Positions 50,605 to 55,930 of a DNA stretch of 55,930 nucleotides are shown piece by piece. A model generated the notes under the pieces. It worked only from the letters and a program-made list of their open reading frames with translations, was not told the origin of the DNA and did not search any database. The translations under genes and the position numbers were made by a program. The first letter of the stretch is position 1. Every line of letters begins with the position of its first letter. The stretch comes from a virus, in IMG/VR virus record IMGVR_UViG_3300009104_001126, positions 1 through 55,930 of that record; one strand, given 5' to 3'.

Positions 50605-51389
50605 AAGTATTAATTACCGGAGTTAAGGGATTTATTGGTCATCACTTATATAATTTTTTATCTGAAGAGGGACATGAAGTTTATGGTATCGATAATTGTT
50701 CAGGATTAGGTTGGGATAGTCGAGATGTTCCTCACGAAGATTGTGATATTACTAAAGATGAACTACCACATACCGATGCAGATGCAGTAGTTCATTTAGC
50801 AGGGAAAGCTGGTGTTCGCGATAGCTGGAAACCAAAATATTTAAAAAAATATTATGATATTAATGTTACCGGAACTAAACGAATTTTTGATACCTACGCA
50901 AATTCTAGAATTTATTATGCATCGAGTTCATCTGTTAAAGATTTAAAAAGCCCTTATGCGATGACAAAAGCTATGTGTGAAGTCATGGCACCTATACATG
51001 CTATAGGGATGAGATTTTTTACTGTATGGGGGCCTCAATCTCGACCCGATATGTTTTATAGACAATTGCAAGAAGGAAAAATTGGATATTTAACAACCCA
51101 TACAAGAGATTGGTTGCATGTAACAGATTGTGTAAAAGCAATCTATTTAATTATGACAGAAACTTTTATATCTCTTCAACATTTTCCAAGAGTATATGAC
51201 ATTGGATATGGCACACCTAAATCTGTTTACGATTTTGCTAAAGAAAATGCTCCCGAAGATTTTGATATTGATTCAATTGATTTTAAAAATGTAACTGGCG
51301 AAAGTGAAGAAACTTGTGCTGATCCTACCGAAATTAAAAAGTTGGGTTGGAAACCGGGTTTGCCTAGTGATGATTTCTATGTAGAATAA
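50601..51389 (+). CDS. NAD-dependent nucleotide-sugar epimerase/dehydratase
   Basis: ATG 50601 follows AAGGAGT. The 262-aa extended-SDR protein has the Rossmann NAD motif TGVKGFIGHH (GxxGxxG, about 7-16), DAVVHLAGKAGVR, YASSSSVKD and the catalytic YAMTKAMCE (YxxxK), then GMRFFTVWGP. It is closest to UDP-glucuronate 4-epimerase or related enzymes. It supplies a modified sugar nucleotide. It overlaps the following radical SAM gene by one base. Confidence 0.87.
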   Translation: MKVLITGVKGFIGHHLYNFLSEEGHEVYGIDNCSGLGWDSRDVPHEDCDITKDELPHTDADAVVHLAGKAGVRDSWKPKYLKKYYDINVTGTKRIFDTYANSRIYYASSSSVKDLKSPYAMTKAMCEVMAPIHAIGMRFFTVWGPQSRPDMFYRQLQEGKIGYLTTHTRDWLHVTDCVKAIYLIMTETFISLQHFPRVYDIGYGTPKSVYDFAKENAPEDFDIDSIDFKNVTGESEETCADPTEIKKLGWKPGLPSDDFYVE

Positions 51390-52534
51390 TGTTATGCAGT
51401 TATCCTTTTAAACAAATAACTTTAAGAGATTGGGATGGTGATAGAATTAAGTGGTTCCATCCTTGTTGTAATATGTCTCGGCCAGATTGGGAAGATCCAA
51501 TGGAATGGCTCGATACAGACCTTTCCCCCGAAGAAGCTTTTAATTCAAAACAATTTAAAGAACTACGAGAAGCTTTATCCAATAATATAAAACATCCGTT
51601 TTGTAAAACATGTTGGGATATGGAAGATAGAGGTATCGAATCTTTCAGAATCCATAATGATGATACTAAGCCCAGAGGAAAATTAGATGTAGTAGATTTT
51701 ATTGCTTCTAATAAATGTAATCTTGCTTGTAGAATGTGCGATCCTCAAACAAGTCATAGATTAATGTTAGACTTTGAATTTTTTAGTAGAGAACATTTAC
51801 TTCACGAAGTTGAAGAAGCCACATGCGGCAAATTCAGAGGAAGAATTACAATTCCAAGGACTTCTAATTCAAAGCAATATCAATGGTTGTTAAATAATCC
51901 AGTAAAGGAACTTAGATTTAGTGGAGGAGAACCATTTTTCGATGCTCAAATTTTAAAACTCCTTGACAGATATATTGAAAAAGGTTGGGCTAAAGACACG
52001 ATCCTTGCGTATCATTCCAATGGTACGATGTTTAATACTCATCTGATAAATAAATTAAATAAGTTTAAGAAACAACATCCCAAATTAAGTATCGATGGTG
52101 TTGAAGAATGTTATGAATATATAAGATATCCCCAATCGTTTGATGAGTTGGATAGATCTATAAGATTATTTCTAAAAACATCCACAAATTTGGGAAGAGT
52201 AAATATTGCAGTTGTTGTTTCTGCTTTAAATATTTTAGATTTACACGAACATTGGCAATGGTGTTGTTCTTTACCAAAGAAAGTTTATATTTCATATTGT
52301 GAAGTATATCCAGATTCTCGCGGTATAAGTCCAATACATTTAAATGTAGATTTATTGAAAAAAGTTCCATGGTTAGATTCAAAGAAATTTAATCAGATAT
52401 GTAAATCATATGTTAAAAGAAATGCAGAGAATAAAAATTTAATGCTTAAAGAAATAACATTATTTGATTATTCCCGAAATCAAAAATTTCAAGATTTTTT
52501 GCATCCACATTTAACTCAATGGTTAATTAAATAA
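51389..52534 (+). CDS. Radical SAM protein (SPASM/twitch-type)
   Basis: The 381-aa product has an N-terminal Cys-containing auxiliary region (MLCSYPFKQI, WFHPCCNMSR, HPFCKTCWDM) and the radical SAM CxxxCxxC motif as ASNKCNLACRMCDPQ (Cys at about 111, 115, 118). GGEPFFDAQ fits the SAM-binding GGE motif. Such enzymes reductively cleave SAM to make a 5'-deoxyadenosyl radical and often modify peptides or sugars. Similar proteins are encoded in T4-like cyanophages. The substrate is unknown. Confidence 0.85.
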   Translation: MLCSYPFKQITLRDWDGDRIKWFHPCCNMSRPDWEDPMEWLDTDLSPEEAFNSKQFKELREALSNNIKHPFCKTCWDMEDRGIESFRIHNDDTKPRGKLDVVDFIASNKCNLACRMCDPQTSHRLMLDFEFFSREHLLHEVEEATCGKFRGRITIPRTSNSKQYQWLLNNPVKELRFSGGEPFFDAQILKLLDRYIEKGWAKDTILAYHSNGTMFNTHLINKLNKFKKQHPKLSIDGVEECYEYIRYPQSFDELDRSIRLFLKTSTNLGRVNIAVVVSALNILDLHEHWQWCCSLPKKVYISYCEVYPDSRGISPIHLNVDLLKKVPWLDSKKFNQICKSYVKRNAENKNLMLKEITLFDYSRNQKFQDFLHPHLTQWLIK

Positions 52535-52544
52535 GGGGAAATGA

Positions 52545-52964
52545 ATGTCACATATGAATTTTAAAATGGTCGGAACGAAAACGAAAGAAGGCGGCTGGGA
52601 TGATATAAGAGAATTTAAACGTGAACATCTTATAGATACTCCGGGTTATGTTGATGACACAGGACTCTTGGTTCAATTCGAAGACAAATTAACTAATTCA
52701 GTTATAACTTGTAATGAATGTTTTGTTCCCTCAGAAAATGCATCATATCATAAATTAGAAATTGATACTGACGCTGACGATTTAATAAACAATCTTAAAA
52801 CTGCAATAGATGCTACTTCTAGTTGGAATCTCGTAAATGTTTCTTATATAACTGATGAAGAATTTAATACAGCGAGTACGGGACAAACTTTAATGGCTTG
52901 TTGTGGTAATTGTGCGACGGGAACTGAATTAATTGCTGTTTGTTTAGCGAGTCGTGCTGGATAA
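52545..52964 (+). CDS. Hypothetical Cys-containing protein (139 aa)
   Basis: AGGGGAA precedes the ATG. The product is MSHMNFKMVGTKTKEGGWDD then ITCNECFVPSENASYHK, with a C-terminal MACCGNCATGTELIAVCLA. Two close Cys clusters (TCNEC, CCGNC) might bind iron or zinc. It lies between a radical SAM protein and a transferase, so it could be a modified peptide substrate or carrier; this is speculative. Confidence 0.6.
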   Translation: MSHMNFKMVGTKTKEGGWDDIREFKREHLIDTPGYVDDTGLLVQFEDKLTNSVITCNECFVPSENASYHKLEIDTDADDLINNLKTAIDATSSWNLVNVSYITDEEFNTASTGQTLMACCGNCATGTELIAVCLASRAG

Positions 52965-52979
52965 AATAAAATGGAATAA

Positions 52980-54032
52980 GTGATAATTGAAATTGATAGA
53001 ATTAAATATCAAACTATTCAAGATTTGTTATTAGATTATGATCTCATAAAATATCCCACTTCAGAACGAATTGTATTTTTGGATTTGAATGAGGCCGGCC
53101 ATTATTATCCCTACTCTACCACTCAATTATGGAAATTCAATAGTTTATATCATATCTACAAAAATCTTCACATAAAAAATTATAAGAATACTTATTTTTA
53201 TAATAATGATATTAATTTAAATCATAATCACAATCAAGTAAAAAAATTAATGCAAATAAAGGAAGGTATTAATGTTAAGAGCTTTCCGTGGTATACTGTT
53301 TGTAGAGGGTTTAAAAGGGGCGATTTTGCGCATGAAAATGTTAATAAGGGTTTACTATATAATGTTATCTTTATGTGCGGTGAGCAGAGATTAAACAGGC
53401 TTATGATACTAAATGAACTACATGAGTTCGACAACTTTGCTTATTCTAATAGGGTTCCTAGAATAGTTGACCCCGAGCCCATTACTTCATTAGATTTTTT
53501 AAATGATGATAATCTTTTAGTGAACGGAATAAAAACAAATTCCGATGTAATAACTCCTTCGTTTGTATTCAAAAAAGGTTCTTGGTGCACATCTATTAAA
53601 AAAGAATTAACAGATAGAAAAAATATAAACATATTAGGAGATGTTCCTGAGGAATATCTTTATTCGGCGATTGAATTAGTCGGAGAAAGTTATACAGATA
53701 AGGGTTGTTGTTTAACTGAGAAAGTTTTGAAACCACTATATTATAAAAAGCCCTTTATTTCTATGGCGAGTAAAGGTTATCACACATTTCTCAAAAATCA
53801 AGGATTTTATTTGTATGATGAACTTTTTGATTATAGTTTTGATAATAGTTCCTTCAAGGTCAGATTTAATTCAATTATGGATCAAATAAAAAATATTTTA
53901 AGCCAACCAACAGAAAAATTGAAAAATGAAATAAATAATATTAAATCTAAATTAAAACACAATCATAAATTGATCAAGCAAAAAATAGAAGAAAATAATT
54001 ATTGCCTAGATGTGAAAAATATACATGATTAA
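52980..54032 (+). CDS. Glycosyltransferase-like protein (350 aa), tentative
   Basis: The start is GTG 52980. The first half has no clear motif and is rich in Asn/Tyr/Lys. The second half contains ELVGESYTDKGCCLTEKVLK then PLYYKKPFISMASKGYHTFL, a pattern like the C-terminal nucleotide-sugar domain of fucosyltransferase (GT10)-like proteins, with E-K-x-x-K-P. The C-terminus is a basic helix. It overlaps the next gene by 8 bases. The substrate is unknown, and the family assignment is weak. Confidence 0.5.
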   Translation: MIIEIDRIKYQTIQDLLLDYDLIKYPTSERIVFLDLNEAGHYYPYSTTQLWKFNSLYHIYKNLHIKNYKNTYFYNNDINLNHNHNQVKKLMQIKEGINVKSFPWYTVCRGFKRGDFAHENVNKGLLYNVIFMCGEQRLNRLMILNELHEFDNFAYSNRVPRIVDPEPITSLDFLNDDNLLVNGIKTNSDVITPSFVFKKGSWCTSIKKELTDRKNINILGDVPEEYLYSAIELVGESYTDKGCCLTEKVLKPLYYKKPFISMASKGYHTFLKNQGFYLYDELFDYSFDNSSFKVRFNSIMDQIKNILSQPTEKLKNEINNIKSKLKHNHKLIKQKIEENNYCLDVKNIHD

Positions 54033-55080
54033 AATAGATACTACCATTACGATTCCTGATAAGAATTTTGATTCTAAAAAAGATTGGAAAGATTATTGTG
54101 TTTCTAATTTTGTTCCGGAAAAGACTGATCCCTTACGAATTTATAATTTCGAACTTATGGAAAAATATGGTGATGGATTTTTCTATTTAATATTTCATAA
54201 ACCAAATAAAGGTATATTAAATCATATCTATCAAACATATGATGAGTATGAAAAAAGTATAAAATTAAGAAATGATCAAAAGAAATTATTAGAATCTAAT
54301 AATATAGTTTATAATGTTTCTGAACCTTATGAAATTAATGATAGTGTACTAACGAAAAAACAATATTATAATTTGCATACTGCTAATTTAGTTCCGTTAG
54401 ATATTAAAATTAATGTTGATTCTTTTTTATTAGAAATTGAAAGATATAAGGATAATTTTTTTAGATGGGGTGATAGGTATAAAGAATATCCAAGATATGC
54501 AATACCGTTGATTAATTTAAATGGAAAATTAGATAATGATTCTGAACCAGCATGTTATCCTTTAGATAGGTGGAATTTTTTACAAACCGGTTTAGAAGAT
54601 AATGCTGAAAATTTTACTGATTATGTATTCAATATGAGTCATTTTGAAAAAAATGATATTTTATTTGAAACAAGTTTTAAAGAGCAAACAGAGTTAATGG
54701 AGTTTAGAAGTTTAAAAGCTTTGGAACCTATTAAAGAATATATGGTTCGTTCCTGTATTTTTAAATGGCATTCAATGGGCCATCTTTTACCACATTTTGA
54801 TACTTGGCATCCTACAAAATGGTTGAGACTTTGGGGTACAACAGATCCTGAAAAAATGAAAATAAGATATAAGGTTAGTGGTGAGGGCTTTGTTGAAAAT
54901 AAATTAACTAATAAATTTGAAAAATATATACCTGAAAAAAATATTGAACCAGGAAGATTATATTTACATGATAGTTTAAAATGGCATGATGCATTTGCAT
55001 TTGATGATGAAGTTTATCAATTCTTTATTGCATTAAATGTTGATAGTTATGATTGTATTAAAAAATTAAAATTATGTTAG
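54025..55080 (+). CDS. 2-oxoglutarate/Fe(II)-dependent oxygenase-like protein (351 aa)
   Basis: The C-terminal third contains MGHLLPHFDTWHPTKWLRLW, with the HxD iron motif (HFD), and GRLYLHDSLKWHDAFAFDDE, giving a distal His, as in aspartyl/asparaginyl beta-hydroxylase-like cupins. The N-terminal part is unrelated, long and charged, with Asn/Lys-rich composition. The 2OG-binding Arg is not certain. With the oxygenase at 4505-4951 this makes two such enzymes in the window. Its stop overlaps the next gene. Confidence 0.6.
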   Translation: MIKIDTTITIPDKNFDSKKDWKDYCVSNFVPEKTDPLRIYNFELMEKYGDGFFYLIFHKPNKGILNHIYQTYDEYEKSIKLRNDQKKLLESNNIVYNVSEPYEINDSVLTKKQYYNLHTANLVPLDIKINVDSFLLEIERYKDNFFRWGDRYKEYPRYAIPLINLNGKLDNDSEPACYPLDRWNFLQTGLEDNAENFTDYVFNMSHFEKNDILFETSFKEQTELMEFRSLKALEPIKEYMVRSCIFKWHSMGHLLPHFDTWHPTKWLRLWGTTDPEKMKIRYKVSGEGFVENKLTNKFEKYIPEKNIEPGRLYLHDSLKWHDAFAFDDEVYQFFIALNVDSYDCIKKLKLC

Positions 55081-55930
55081 ATAAAGATCCTGATAATTTA
55101 CCATCAGAAACTTTTTGTGCGTTACCTTGGATGCATATTTCTACTCGACCTTCTGGTCATATGAGAGTGTGTTGTACGGCGAATGCATCTGCAGTACAGG
55201 ATAAAAATTCAACAAATAAAACAATTTCAGAAGCAGGTGTTCTCAGAAGGGATGATGGCAAGCCTGCTAATTTAGCAACAACACGTCTACTCGATGCATG
55301 GAATAATGAGTATATGAAATCCGTGCGCAGAATGATGCTTAAAGGTGAGCGTCCTGCATCTTGTTTAAAGTGTTTTAAGGAGGAAGATGCCGGACATAGA
55401 AGTAAAAGACAATGGGAAACTGCCAAGTGGATCAATGAACTCGGATTGGATGATATTCTCAGTGGAACAGGAGAAGACGGTACCATTCCGCCAAGAGTAC
55501 GGTACATTGATCTTCGGCTTGGTAGTAAGTGTAATCTTGCATGCGTCATGTGTAGCCCTCATGATTCATCAAAATGGGTAAAAGAATATAAACAAATTTG
55601 GCCCACTCTGGAAAACAGAAGACTCAAGTCTAGTATGGAGTGGGAAAAGGAATCTGGAAAATTAGCATGGTCGGGTGGTTCATATGCATGGCATAAAAAG
55701 AATCCAGAATTTTGGGAAGATTTTTATAAACAAGTACCTACACTAAGGCAATTATATTGGGCTGGTGGTGAAGCCCTTATAATGAATGAACATTATGAAG
55801 TTCTTGAAAAAATTATTGAAATGGGATTTGCTAAAAATATAGAAGTGAGATACAATTCAAATGGTATAGAATGGCAACCTCAATTATTTGATTTATGGAA
55901 AGAATTTAAAAACGTAATCTTTCATTTTAG
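55074..55930 (+). CDS. Radical SAM protein (3' truncated by window)
   Basis: ATG 55074 overlaps the previous stop and the frame stays open to the window end (285 codons). It starts MLDKDPDNLPSETFCALPWM and contains RVCCTANASA, SCLKCFKEED and the core RLGSKCNLACVMCSPHDS (CxxxCxxC). YWAGGEALIMNEHYEVLE gives the GGE motif. The CALPWMHISTRPSG start and auxiliary Cys pairs resemble the twitch-type radical SAM proteins of T4-like marine phages, and the protein at 51389. The last residues, and possibly a second domain, lie outside the window. Confidence 0.85.
   Translation, partial: MLDKDPDNLPSETFCALPWMHISTRPSGHMRVCCTANASAVQDKNSTNKTISEAGVLRRDDGKPANLATTRLLDAWNNEYMKSVRRMMLKGERPASCLKCFKEEDAGHRSKRQWETAKWINELGLDDILSGTGEDGTIPPRVRYIDLRLGSKCNLACVMCSPHDSSKWVKEYKQIWPTLENRRLKSSMEWEKESGKLAWSGGSYAWHKKNPEFWEDFYKQVPTLRQLYWAGGEALIMNEHYEVLEKIIEMGFAKNIEVRYNSNGIEWQPQLFDLWKEFKNVIFHF

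Noticed and set aside
55157-55549. 130-codon - strand ORF near the window end
   Set aside because: It is antisense to the clear radical SAM frame with CxxxCxxC, and has no ribosome-binding site.
1-55930. CRISPR arrays, insertion sequences, integrase and attachment sites
   Set aside because: No regularly spaced repeats, transposase, integrase motifs or flanking repeats were found; the repeats seen are promoter-linked.

Overview
The window is a gene-dense, AT-rich stretch of a T4-like marine myovirus. It carries a nearly complete T4-type replication set: sliding clamp gp45, clamp loader gp44 and gp62, RegA, DNA polymerase gp43, UvsX, helicase gp41, primase gp61 and RNase H. These are mixed with conserved genes typical of T4-like marine phages. 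Almost everything is on the + strand, with start/stop overlaps of 4-8 bases and little spacer. Only two loci are on the - strand: an aminoacyl-tRNA synthetase with its tRNA (6378-7354), and a small coiled-coil gene (42661-43047). The host cannot be read directly. A LpxA-like acyltransferase, heptose-sugar enzymes and glycosyltransferases point to a Gram-negative host with LPS. No photosynthesis gene is seen, so a heterotrophic marine proteobacterium is as plausible as a cyanobacterium.

Layout. 1-6353: accessory surface/modification genes (LpxA-like acyltransferase, SGNH-like proteins, NodU-type carbamoyltransferase with a small companion ORF, 2OG-Fe(II) oxygenase, a half-size Na/Pi cotransporter). 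6378-7354 (-): an unusual tRNA preceded by a minimal AsnRS-like synthetase, behind a T4-late-type promoter. 7355-11648: two copies of a promoter/operator cassette driving a CobT-like VWA/HExxH protein and a CobS-like AAA+ ATPase. 11657-15868: glycosyltransferase, 45-44-62-regA, dUTPase. 15955-20770: Hsp20, M15 peptidase, small membrane protein, gp43, phosphoribosyltransferase. 20767-24724: uvsX, gp41, metalloprotease. 24725-32534: a run of genes, several starting with an MK(S/T)-aromatic N-terminus like the T4 capsid-targeting sequence; they include a ligase-like enzyme, a HAD phosphatase and a nucleotidyltransferase. 33281-37523: virion-like coil and fibre modules and conserved structural candidates. 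37572-42671: primase, ThyX, B12-dependent ribonucleotide reductase, deoxyribonucleotidase, RuvC-like nuclease. 43063-46971: pyruvyltransferase, GT4, nucleotidyltransferase, heptose kinase, phosphoheptose isomerase. 46946-50604: RNase H, SleB-type hydrolase, zinc ribbon, PD-(D/E)XK exonuclease. 50601-55930: epimerase, two radical SAM proteins, a transferase-like protein, and a second oxygenase.

How it fits together. Replication proteins copy the genome. dUTPase, ThyX, NrdJ and the nucleotidase supply dNTPs. NrdJ needs adenosylcobalamin, which makes the CobS/CobT-like pair notable. The sugar genes probably alter host or virion glycans. The most unusual system is the co-oriented AsnRS-like core and a tRNA that has asparagine identity bases (GUU, U1-A72, G73) but a roughly 38-nt variable region with a perfect 9-bp stem. 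The second is the set of nucleic-acid enzymes with capsid-targeting-like N-termini, possibly packaged in the head and injected with the DNA.
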